Shown here: one piece after another, positions 1 to 10,200 of the stretch
Position numbering within the stretch: the stretch's first letter is position 1
Layout: every line of letters begins with the position of its first letter
From: Pseudomonas fortuita
Lineage (GTDB): Bacteria; Pseudomonadota; Gammaproteobacteria; Pseudomonadales; Pseudomonadaceae
Assembly (NCBI RefSeq): GCF_026898135.2
Contig: NZ_CP114035.2
Coordinates: forward strand, 4,381,501-4,445,500
Length of the DNA: 64,000 nt
Direction: 5' to 3'
Notes under the pieces: model-generated
The model's database searches: none
The model's input: the letters and a program-made list of their open reading frames with translations, nothing else
What the model was told of the DNA's origin: nothing
Made by a program: the position numbers and the translations under genes

Positions 1-827
1 GCCAGCGCATCGGCGAGGGTGACGTCGAAGCGCGCGCCTGCCGGGCTCTGCACCGAGCCACGCGGGCGGTCCAGCGGCAATTCGAGCACAGGTTGTTCGT
101 CCCCCAGCCGCGCCGTCCAGTAGCTCAGCTGCTTTTCGCGCTCGCCCGCTTCCATCCATTGCCGTTGCCACAACGCGTAGTCGGCATACTGCACCGGGAG
201 CGCCGGCAGTCGCAGTGCCTGCCCGGATCTGGCAGCTTCGTAGAAACGCACCAGCTCGTCGACCATGATCGGTGTCGACCAGCCATCGGAGACGATGTGG
301 TGCGAGGTCAGGACCAGCACATGGTCATCCGCCGCCAGGCGCAGCAGCTTGACCCGCAGCAAGGGGCCTTGCTCCAGGTCGAATGGCTGTTGAACTTCCT
401 GCTCCACCCAAGCCTTGAGTGCCGCAGTGGCATCGGCACCGATGCCCTTGAGCGTTTCGATCACCAGCGCGAAGGGTGCCTCGGGGTGAATCACCTGCAC
501 CGGTTGGTCACCGTCGAGGTGAATGGTAGTGCGCAGGGTTTCGTGTCGAGCGATCAGGCCGTCGAAGCTGGCCTGCAACGCCTTGAGGTCGAGATCGCCC
601 TTCAGGCGCAGGGCGACCGGAATGTTGTAAGCGCTGCCCTGGGGGTCCATCTGCCAGAGAAACCACTGCCGCTGCTGGGCGTAGGACAGTGCCAGGACCT
701 CCTCCGGCGCCCTCGCAGGGATCGGCGCGACTCCGTACAAGTTGATTCCCTGACGCTTCAGGAGCATGGCCAGAGCGTGACGCTCTTTGGTGGACAACGA
801 TTTGACGGAGTCGAGCAACGCTTGCAC
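1..827 (-). CDS. Pyoverdine NRPS, N-terminal condensation domain (partial, runs off window start)
   Basis: Only the first 275 codons are present; the reading frame is open to base 1. I place the start at GTG 825-827, because AGGGGA lies 7 bases upstream and there is no ATG nearby. About 45 residues of helical leader (VQALLDSVKSLSTKERHALA) resemble the N-termini of the two NRPSs upstream. A condensation domain of the LCL kind follows, with SYAQQRQWFLWQ near residue 50 and the catalytic motif HHIVSDGW near residue 180. The gene starts 11 bases after the Ser-module NRPS stop, so it is the third gene of the same operon and should continue the peptide after serine. Later modules, and any thioesterase, lie outside the window. 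Confidence 0.9.
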   Translation of the reverse strand, partial: MQALLDSVKSLSTKERHALAMLLKRQGINLYGVAPIPARAPEEVLALSYAQQRQWFLWQMDPQGSAYNIPVALRLKGDLDLKALQASFDGLIARHETLRTTIHLDGDQPVQVIHPEAPFALVIETLKGIGADATAALKAWVEQEVQQPFDLEQGPLLRVKLLRLAADDHVLVLTSHHIVSDGWSTPIMVDELVRFYEAARSGQALRLPALPVQYADYALWQRQWMEAGEREKQLSYWTARLGDEQPVLELPLDRPRGSVQSPAGARFDVTLADAL

Positions 828-838
828 TGATGTATCCC

Positions 839-3800
839 CTATGAAATCAGTTCATCAATTTCCTCCGTGGTTAGACGTTTGAGCGCCTCTAGCGATTTAG
901 CCAGTTCTGCCTGAATCGGATCGATTTGCTGATTTTTCTCTTCGAGGCAGCGTGAGAAATCCTCCAGCCGGGGCTGTTCGAACAGTGCCTTCAAGGTGGC
1001 GTCGATGCCCGTCGCCTCACGAACGCGTACGATCACCTGGGTGGCAGACAGCGAATGGCCGCCCAGGGCGAAGAAGTTATCCGTCACGCCCACCTGGTCG
1101 AGTTTCAGGACCTCGGCCCAGATCGTCGCAATCTGTTGCTCCAGCTCGCTGCGCGGGGCCACGTAGCTGTCCTGCAGCACGCTTGCGTCGGGTTTGGGCA
1201 GGGCCTTGCGGTCCAGCTTGCCGTTGGCCGTCACCGGCAGGCGCTCGAGGAACAACAGGTGGGTCGGGACCATGTAGTCGGCCAGCCCGTGCCTGAGGTG
1301 CTCGCGCAGTTCGCTGCGCAGTGCGTTCTGCTGCTGCGGGTCGGCCGGTGCTTCGCCGACCACCAGATACCCCGCCAGCTGCTTGCCACCCGGCCCGTCG
1401 ATGTCCAGCACCACCGCCTCGCGCACGCTCGGGTGCTCGAGCAGGCGTGTCTCGATCTCGCCCAGTTCGATGCGCAGGCCGCGGATTTTCACCTGGTGGT
1501 CGAGACGGCCCTTGTACTCGATCACCCCGTCCGCCCGATAACGCGCCAGGTCACCGGTGCGGTACAGGCGACCGCCGCCCTGGGCCGTGCTGTCGAAAGG
1601 GTCCGGGACGAAGCGTTCCGCCGTCAGCGCCGGGCGCCGGTGATAACCGCGGGCCAGGCCGACGCCGCCCAGGTACAGCTCACCGGCAGCTCGTGGGGCG
1701 ACACTCTGCAAACCGGCGCCGAGGATGTGCGTCTTCAGGTTGTCGATCGGGCGGCCGATCGGCACGCCGCTGTCGCTGCCTGGGCGGCAGGTCCAGTGGG
1801 TGACGTCGATGGCCGCTTCGGTCGGGCCGTAGAGGTTGTACAACTGGGCGCCCGGCAGGCGCGCCAGGGTCTGTTGCGCCAGCTCTGCGGGCAAGGCTTC
1901 GCCGCTGCACACCACGCGCTTGAGGCCGCTGCAGCGCTCGACCTCGGCGCTGCCCATGAACGCCTGCAGCATCGAAGGCACGAAGTGCAGCGTGGTCACC
2001 GCGTGCTGCCTGATCACCTCGACCAGGCGCTGCGGATCACGGTGTTCGCCCGGTTGTGCCACCGCCAGGCGAGCGCCGACAAGCAGCGGCCAGAAGAACT
2101 CCCAGACCGAGACGTCGAAACTGAACGGGGTCTTCTGCAACACGGTATCGCCGGCGTCCAGGCCATAGGCCTTCTGCATCCAGCACAGGCGGTTGACCAG
2201 CGCGCGATGGCTGTTGCCCGCGCCCTTGGGGCGGCCGGTGGAGCCGGAGGTGTAGATCACGTAGGCCAGGTTGTCCGGGCAGGTGTGGTGAACCAGGTTG
2301 GCCTCACTGTAGCCCGCCAGCGGCTCAAGCAGCAGCGGCTGCACACCCTCGGGCACCGGCAACTGCGCCAGCAGGTGGGCTTGCGTCAACAACAGGCCGA
2401 TGCCGCTGTCCTGCATCATGTAGGCCAGGCGCTCGGCGGGGTATTCCGGGTCCAGCGGCACATAGGCGCCACCGGCCTTGAGAATGCCCAGCAGGCCGAT
2501 GACCATGTCCACGCTGCGCTCGGCGGCAATGCCCACCAGCACGTCCGGCCCCACGCCCTGCTCGCGCAGCTTGTGCGCCAGCTGGTTGGCGCGCCGGTTC
2601 AGCTGGCCATAGCTCAGGGCCTGATCGGCAAATACCAGCGCCGGGGCATCCGGGGTGGTGGCGACCTGGGCTTCGATCAGTTGCTGCAGGCACTGCTCGA
2701 CCGGGTAATCGGCCTGGGTGCGGTTCCAGTCGTGGAGCACCTGTTGTTGCTGGGTGGCATTCAGCAGTGGCAGCTCGGCGATGCGCTGCTGCGGCTGGGC
2801 GACGATAGCGGCCAGCAGGCCCTGCCAGTGCCCGGCGAGCTGGGCGATGGTGGCTTCGTCGAACAGCGCGGTGGCGTAGGTCAGCGTTACCGCGATCCCC
2901 GCCGCGTGCTCCACGGTTTCCAGGGTCAGATCAAACTGCGCGGTCCTGCGCTCCCAGTCCAGGGTCTCGACAGTCAGCCCAGGCAGTTGCCGAGCCTGCC
3001 CGCGTGCTTCGGTCTGGTGGTTGTACATGACCTGGAACAGCGGGCTATGGCTGAGGCTGCGCTCGGGTTGCAAGGCTTCGACCAGTTGCTCGAACGGCAG
3101 GTCCTGATGGGCCTGGGCGCCAGCGACGCGTCGCTGAACCTGCTCGAGCAGGTCAGTGAAGGTCGTGCCCAGGTCGAATTCGGCCTTGAGTACCTGGGTG
3201 TTGACGAAAAAGCCGATCAGGCCTTCGGTTTCCATACGATTGCGATTGGCCGTGGGTATGCCGACCCGGATGTCGTTCTGCCCGCTGTAGCGATGCAGCA
3301 GGGTCTGGTAGCTGGCCAGCAGGAGCATGAACAATGTCACGCCCTGATCCTGCGCCAGCTGTTTGAGGGCGGCGCACAGTGCATCGTCCAGGGGGATATC
3401 CAAGCTTGCCCCTGCCCGGCTCTGCAAGGCCGGCCGGGGATGGTCGGTCGGCAGTTCCAGGACCGGCTGTTCACCCCCCAGCTCGGCCTCCCAGTACGCC
3501 AGCTGACGCTCCAGCTCGCCCGCTTCCAGGCATTGGCGCTGCCAGATGGCATAGTCGGCATACTGGATCGGCAGGGCCGGCAACGATGCTGGCTGACCGA
3601 GGCGAAGCCCCTCGTAGCTGCGGATCCACTCGTCCAGCAGTATCGGCATCGACCAGCCATCGGAGACGATATGGTGCATGACCAGGATCAGTACGTGATC
3701 GGCCTCGTCCACCTGCAGCAGCCTCACCCGCCACAGGGGCGCCTGCCCCAGGTCGAAGGGTTGGCCGGCCTCTGCTTCGATACGCCGTTTCAGGCGCTCG

Positions 3801-4210
3801 GCGAAATCCCCCGCCTCTGCAAAAGGCTCCCGAACTATTTCCACCCGCACGCGTGGATCAACGACCTGAACAGGCTGGTCAGCGTCCTGGGCAAAAGCAG
3901 TACGCAGGCTTTCATGGCGTTGAACCAGGTCTTCAAGGCTGCGCTGCAGCAGGTCGCCATCCAGCGCCCCCTTGAAACGCACGGCCATGCTGATGTTGTA
4001 GGCCGCGCTCTGCGGCTCGAACTGCCAGAGAAACCACTGTCGCCGCTGGGCGTACGACAGGCCGATGGGGCCCCATTCGTCGCGTATCTGCGGGATCGGC
4101 AGCCGAGCGAAGCTCATGCCTTTGGACTGCATCTTTTCAAAAAATTGCTTGCGCTGCTCCAATGGCAGATGCAGGAACCGTTTAACCAGCTCGATGTTCT
4201 GGGCCGTCAT
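839..4210 (-). CDS. Pyoverdine NRPS, single module C-A(Ser)-T
   Basis: This 1123-residue protein is one complete elongation module. The C domain has HHIVSDGW near residue 179. The A domain has YTSGSTGRPKG near 655. The carrier domain has LGGHSLSA near 1053, with Ser as the phosphopantetheine site. Aligning by eye to the GrsA pocket gives the specificity residues D-V-W-H-V-S-L-I-D-K, the standard serine code. No epimerase or thioesterase follows; the C-terminus ends in a charged helix (LTTEEIDELIS) that probably docks on the next enzyme. The start is ATG 4208-4210, one base after the TGA of the upstream NRPS, with GGAG about 9 bases before it. An in-frame upstream ATG at 4243 lies inside the previous gene and is less likely. 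Module function is firm; the predicted product residue is inference. Confidence 0.93.
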   Translation of the reverse strand: MTAQNIELVKRFLHLPLEQRKQFFEKMQSKGMSFARLPIPQIRDEWGPIGLSYAQRRQWFLWQFEPQSAAYNISMAVRFKGALDGDLLQRSLEDLVQRHESLRTAFAQDADQPVQVVDPRVRVEIVREPFAEAGDFAERLKRRIEAEAGQPFDLGQAPLWRVRLLQVDEADHVLILVMHHIVSDGWSMPILLDEWIRSYEGLRLGQPASLPALPIQYADYAIWQRQCLEAGELERQLAYWEAELGGEQPVLELPTDHPRPALQSRAGASLDIPLDDALCAALKQLAQDQGVTLFMLLLASYQTLLHRYSGQNDIRVGIPTANRNRMETEGLIGFFVNTQVLKAEFDLGTTFTDLLEQVQRRVAGAQAHQDLPFEQLVEALQPERSLSHSPLFQVMYNHQTEARGQARQLPGLTVETLDWERRTAQFDLTLETVEHAAGIAVTLTYATALFDEATIAQLAGHWQGLLAAIVAQPQQRIAELPLLNATQQQQVLHDWNRTQADYPVEQCLQQLIEAQVATTPDAPALVFADQALSYGQLNRRANQLAHKLREQGVGPDVLVGIAAERSVDMVIGLLGILKAGGAYVPLDPEYPAERLAYMMQDSGIGLLLTQAHLLAQLPVPEGVQPLLLEPLAGYSEANLVHHTCPDNLAYVIYTSGSTGRPKGAGNSHRALVNRLCWMQKAYGLDAGDTVLQKTPFSFDVSVWEFFWPLLVGARLAVAQPGEHRDPQRLVEVIRQHAVTTLHFVPSMLQAFMGSAEVERCSGLKRVVCSGEALPAELAQQTLARLPGAQLYNLYGPTEAAIDVTHWTCRPGSDSGVPIGRPIDNLKTHILGAGLQSVAPRAAGELYLGGVGLARGYHRRPALTAERFVPDPFDSTAQGGGRLYRTGDLARYRADGVIEYKGRLDHQVKIRGLRIELGEIETRLLEHPSVREAVVLDIDGPGGKQLAGYLVVGEAPADPQQQNALRSELREHLRHGLADYMVPTHLLFLERLPVTANGKLDRKALPKPDASVLQDSYVAPRSELEQQIATIWAEVLKLDQVGVTDNFFALGGHSLSATQVIVRVREATGIDATLKALFEQPRLEDFSRCLEEKNQQIDPIQAELAKSLEALKRLTTEEIDELIS

Positions 4211-4211
4211 T

Positions 4212-7200
4212 TCAAACACTCTCCAGTTCTGCCAGGAAATCACTCAACTCATCGACGTCGGCTGCACTGGCAGGCGCCAGGCCAGCCATCGTCGCCACGT
4301 AGTCCGCCAGTCGTCCGGCAGCGAACAGGGCCGAAAGCGGTACCTCCAGCCCCAGCAGCAACTGCACGCGCTGGGTGGCCTGAACAGCCAGCAGCGAATG
4401 CCCGCCCAGCTCGAAGAAGTTGTCGTTGAGGCCGACCCTTTCAAGCTTCAGTACATCGGCCCAGATCGCCGCAACGTCCTGCTCCAGCGGGGTTTGCGGT
4501 GCGACGAACAGCTGCTGCAGCTGCGTGGAATCAGGGCTGGGCAAGGCCCGCCGATCGAGCTTGCCGTTTGCCGTAAGGGGCAGCGACTCCAGAAACACCT
4601 GGTGGGCGGGCACCATGTGCTCGGGCAATGTCGCTTTAAGGTGCTCGCGCAGGCTGTCGCGCAACGCTGCCGTGGGTGCCTGGGCAGGGATCAGATAGGC
4701 AACCAGTTGCGTACCGCTTGGGCCATCCAGGGCGAGCACCACCGCTTCGCGGACTTGCGAATGCTCCTGCAGCCTGGCCTCGATCTCGCCCAGCTCGATA
4801 CGGAAACCTCGGACCTTCACCTGATGATCGATGCGCCCCGCATACTCGATCGCACCCTGCATGCGATAGCGTGCCAGATCGCTGGTGCGGTAGAGCCGAC
4901 CACCGCCCTGCTCGCTGCCATCGAATGGGTCGGGTACGAAGCGCTCCGCGGTGAGCGACGCACGCCGGTGATAGCCACGGGCGAGACCGGCCTGGCCAAC
5001 GTGCAGTTCGCCATGACAACCGGGCGCGGCGATGTTGAAGTCAGCATCGAGCAGGTACAGCGACTGATCCGGAATCACCTCACCGATGGGGCTGACGCCA
5101 TCGCGCTGCAGATCCTCGCGACACACTGGCCGATAGGTGACGTGCACCGTGGTTTCTGTAATGCCGTACATGTTGATCAAGGTCGGCTGGCTGTCGCCGA
5201 AGTGGTTGAACCACGGTGCCAGGCTCCCGATGTCCAGTGCTTCGCCGCCAAACACGATATAGCGCAGGGCAAGCTCGGCCTGACCCTGTGGCTGTGCGCA
5301 GGCGTGCGAGATCAGTTGCTTGAACGCCGAGGGTGTCTGGTTGAGTACCGTGACCTGCTCACGCACCAACAAGGCATGGAAGTCGGCGGGCGATCGGGCC
5401 ACGTCCTTGGCCACGATCACTGCCTTGGCCCCATGCACCAGCGCACCGAACAGTTCCCAGACAGAAAAATCGAACGCATAGGAATGGAACACGCTCCAGA
5501 CATCCTGGCTGTCGAAGCAGAACCAGTGCCGGGTTGCCTGGAACAGGCGCACGACGTTGTGATGGGGCAACAAGGTGCCTTTAGGCTTGCCGGTAGACCC
5601 CGAGGTGTAGATCACGTAAGCCAGGTTTGCCGGTTGCGTGAAGTTGACCGGGTTAGCTTCGCTGTAGCCCGGGAATGGCTCCAGGAGCAGCGGCTCGACA
5701 CCCTCGGGCAGCGGTAAGCGGGCGAGCAGATGTGACTGGGTCAGCAACAGGTTGATACCGCTATCGCTCATCATGTAGGCCAGGCGATCCTCTGGATACT
5801 CAGGGTCCAGCGGCACATAGGCGCCTCCCGCCTTGAGGATGCCCAGAAGGCCGATGACCATTTCCAGACCACGATCCACAGCGATCCCTACCATTACATC
5901 TGGCCCCACGCCCTGCTCGCGCAGCTTGTGCGCCAGCTGATTGGCGCGCCGATTGAGCTGTCTGTAGCTGAGTGTCCGCTCACCCGACACCACCGCGATG
6001 GCCTCCGGCGTCCGCGCGGTCTGGGCTTCGATCAGCTGGTGCAGGCATTGATCGGGGCGATGATTGGCAGGCGCCCGATTCCAGTCGTGGATGATTGCCT
6101 GGCGCTCCTGTGCGTCGAACAAAGGCAGTTGAGCGATCACCTGTTGCGGGTCCTCGACCAGCGCCTGCAACAACGTACCGAAGTGGCGGGCGATCTGCGC
6201 GATGCTTTCCTGGGTGAAACACTGCCGGTCATAGCTGTAGTGCACCGACAGCTGCGCACCTGCGCTAATCGCCAGGGTCAGCGGCACGCTCGACTGCTCA
6301 TGGCCGTGCACGTTGCCGAACGCGAGCCCGGCGGGTGCACTCTGCTGCAGCGCATCGCCGACCGGGTAGTTCTCGAACACCAGCAGGGTATCGAACAGCC
6401 CTTCACCACCCGATCCGGCCCAGCGCTGAATCTCGTACAAGGGGCTGTGCTCGTACTCGCGCAGCGCCAGGTTCTGCGCCTGCAGTTGCTGCACCCACTG
6501 CGCCACACGCTGCTGCGGGCGCGGGCTGGCGGCCACCGGCAAAGTGTTGATAAACAGCCCCAGCTGTTGCTCCACACCACGCAGCTCTGCCGGGCGACCG
6601 GACACCGTCGCGCCGAAGCTCACGCACGATTGCCCGGTGTAACGCTGCAGAAGCAGTAGCCATGCCGCCTGCACCAGGGTATTGACGGTCACTCGCTGCT
6701 GCCGGGCAAAGGCACCCAGCGCCTGCGTCTGCCGTTCGCTCAAGCGCTGCTGGTGTTCGCCGTAGCCTGCGCCCAGCCCGGCTTTGTCCTGACGCATGGC
6801 CAGCGCCAGGCGCGTAGGCTCACTCAGCTCATGCAGCTGCTGCTGCCAGAAGGCTTGGGCCTGCACGGGGTCCTGGCGGTGCAGCCATTGGATGTAGTCG
6901 CGATAGCGGCCCGTCAGCCCGCTGTTCGGCAGCCCGGCGTAGGCCTGGAGCACCTCACCGAGCAACTGCGCATTGCTCCAGCCATCCATCAGAATGTGAT
7001 GGCTGGTGAAGACCAGATGGCAGGATGCTTCGCTGGTGCGGATCACCGCCAGACGCAGCAGGGGGTCATGCTGCAGGTCGAAGCCCTTGCGCAGGTCTGC
7101 ATCGGCCCAACGGTCCAGGGCCGCGCCCTGCTCGGCGACGCCCACCCAGTCCAGGTACGTGAACGGCAGCTCGAGCTGCTTGCGGACCACCTGCAGAGGG

Positions 7201-10200
7201 TGCTCGAAGCAGGTCACGAAGTTGGCCCGTAGCACTTCATGGCGGTCGACGGCGGCCTGCCATGCGAGCCTGAAGCGTGGCACATCGAGCCCTTTGACGT
7301 CGACGCGCATCTGGTTGATGTAATGGCCGCCGCCTTGCTCGAACAGGCTGTGGAACAGCATGCCCTGCTGCATGGGTGCCAGGGGATAGAGGTCTTCGAT
7401 TTGCGCCGCCGGGATCGGCAGGCTGTCCAGCTGGGCCTGGGTAAGCCCGGCCAGCGGAACGTCCGAAGGGGTCAGACCCGCCTGGGCATCCTCCAGGCAA
7501 TGGGCGACGATCGCCTCGAGCTCGGCGGCAAACTGGTCAGCCAGGTGTTGCACCGTACCGACGTCGAACATGTCGCGGCTGTAGGTCCACTCAAGGCTCA
7601 GCTCACCGGCATAGACCTGACCATTGATCGACAACCAGTTGTCCAGCGGCGCCTCGTGGCTCTGGCTGGCCCCGGCGCTTTCGTCGGCTGGCACCAGGAA
7701 TGCCGGGGCCTCGGCGCCGGAGGCCGGCGTGAAGCTGCCGTCGAACTGCCCCAGGTAGTTGAAGGTGATGCGTGGGGGCGGCAACTGCGCAAGCGCCGCT
7801 CGAGCCTGGTCATCACCCAGGTAGCGCAAGGCACCGTAGCCGATGCCTTTGTCCGGGATCGCCCGCAGCTGCTCCTTGATCCGCTTGATCGATGCACCCA
7901 GTGTCTGCTCCGGGCTCAGCCGTACCGGGAACACGCTGGTGAACCAACCCACGGTCCGCGTGAGGTCCAGGGTATCGAACAAGTCTTCACGACCATGCCC
8001 CTCCAACTGCACGAGCACGTCGCTGCGCTGGGTCCAGCGTGCGATGACGCGGGCCAGCGCGGTCAGCAGCAAGTCGTTGACCTGCGTCCGGTAGGCAGCA
8101 GGCGCCTGTTGCAGCAGTTGCCGGGTACTGACCGCGCCGAGACGGGTGCGGGCGGTGCCGACATGCATGCCATGCAACGAGCCACCCGGGTTGTCGCAAG
8201 GCAGTTCGGCATCAGTCTGGTCGAGTTGCGCCTGCCAGTAAGGCAGCTGCGCCTGCAGCGATTCGCTACGTGCGTAGGTCTGCAGGTGGCCGGCCCACGC
8301 TTGGGTCGAGCTGGTCTTGGCGGGCAGGTCGAGTGGCTGGCCGGCGTGCAACTGGCTGTAGGCGGTTTGCAGGTCTTCGAGCAGCACACGCCAGGAGACC
8401 CCGTCCACCACCAGGTGATGAATTGCCAGCAACAAGCGCTGGCTGCCATCTTCGAGGGTTGCCAGCAATGCCCGCAGCAAAGGGCCACGCTGCAGGTCGA
8501 GGCTGCCTTGGACTTCATCGCACAACGCTTCGAGGGCTTGGGCATCGGCCACCGTAGCCTGCCAGAGCAGACCTTGCTGTGGGTCGGGCGAGCCGTAATG
8601 TGCCGCCCACTCGCCCGTTGCACAATCGAAGCGCAGGCGCAGCGCATCATGGTGGATCACCAGGGCCTGAAGGGCCCGTTCCAGCACCTGGCTGTCGAGC
8701 GCCTGGCCTGCCTTGAGCAACAGCGCCTGGTTCCAGTGGTGGCGCTGGGCAATGTCCTGCTCGAAGAACGATTGCTGGATCGGCAGCAGCAGCGTCTGGC
8801 CAGTTGCAGCCGTCTGTTCGATCATCAACCCACCTTCGTCCCCTTGCCGGGCGACTGAGGCCAGCCCTTGAACGGTCTGGTGCTGGAACAGCTCTTTGGG
8901 GGTGAAGCGAATGCCCGCCTGACGGGCGCGGCTGACCACCTGGATCGAAATGATGGAATCACCACCCAGTTCGAAGAAGTTGTCCGACAGCCCCACCTTG
9001 TCGACTTTCAGCACATCCGCCCAGATCCCGGCAATGGTCTGTTCCAGCGCGTTTCGAGGTGCGACGTACACCTGCTGCAGCTGGCTGACGTCAGGCTTGG
9101 GCAGGCCCTTGCGGTCCAGCTTGCCATTGGGCGTGAGCGGCAACGTGTCGAGAAATACCAGGTGGGTGGGCACCATGTAGTCCGGCAAGGTCCCCTTGAG
9201 GTGATCGCGCAGCGCGCTGCGCAGCAGGCTTTGCCCCTGCAGGTCGTGAAGTTGCACATCCGCGCAGACCAGATACGCGGCCAACTGCTTGCCCCCTGGG
9301 CCCTGGATGTCGATGACCACGCTTTCGCGCACTGCCGGGTGATCCTGCAACCGCGCCTCGATCTCGCCAAGCTCGATGCGAAAACCACGGATCTTCACCT
9401 GATGGTCGATACGGCCCAGATAGTCGACCAAACCGTCGGCCCGGGTGCGGGTCAGGTCACCGCTGCGGTACACGCGCTCGCCGTTCGCAGCGAACGGGTC
9501 GGGGACGAAGCGTTCGGCGGTCAGCCCTGGGCGGTCGAGATAGCCACGCGCCAGGCACAGCCCGCCAAGGAACAACTCGCCACTGTGGCCCAACGGCACC
9601 AGGTTGAGGCTGGCGTCGAGGACATAACTGCGGCGGCGCCCGACCAGTCGGCCGATAGGGGCATAGGCCGCACCGCAGGCATCGCCTGGCGACGCGTTCC
9701 AGAGCAGCGGTGTGACCACGGTTTCGGTCGGCCCGTAGCCGTTGAAGATGTATTGCGGGCGCAGGGCCTGCCAGGCCAGCTCATAACCGGCTTGCGGTAC
9801 GGCATCACCGCCAAAGCAGTAGATTCGCACCGGTGGCGGGTTGCCCACGCGCAGAGCATGCTCGGCCAGCTGTTGCAGATACACCGGCGGGAACACCGCA
9901 ATGGTCACGCCATGCCGGTGCATTTCGGCGTAGGCCTGCTCGGGCAGCCACAGGCTGTCATCGCGCACCAGCACACTGGCGCCGTTGATCAGCAGGTGCA
10001 TCCAGGCCTCATGGGCACCGTCGAAGGCGAATGACATGAAGTGCAGCTCGCAATCCTGCGGGCCGGTTTCATAGCGCTCACCGTTGGCCAGGATGTGCGA
10101 GGCCAAAGGCCCATGCGCCACTGCAACGCCCTTGGGCATGCCGGTCGAGCCGGAGGTGTAGATCACATAGGCAAGGTTGTGCCTGGACAGCGCCACCTCG

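Noticed and set aside
1055..4429. 1124-codon open frame on the plus strand opposite the Ser NRPS
   Set aside because: Antisense shadow of a high-GC NRPS gene. It is rich in Gln, His, Arg and Gly, has no domain and no ribosome site. The same applies to the long plus-strand frames at 7239-8858, 10041-11987, 14688-16871, 36539-38557, 38585-41434, 42986-45082 and 45086-47302.
4212..4444. Short frames inside NRPS carrier domains as separate small genes
   Set aside because: All lie in alternative frames of carrier or linker regions and lack start signals.
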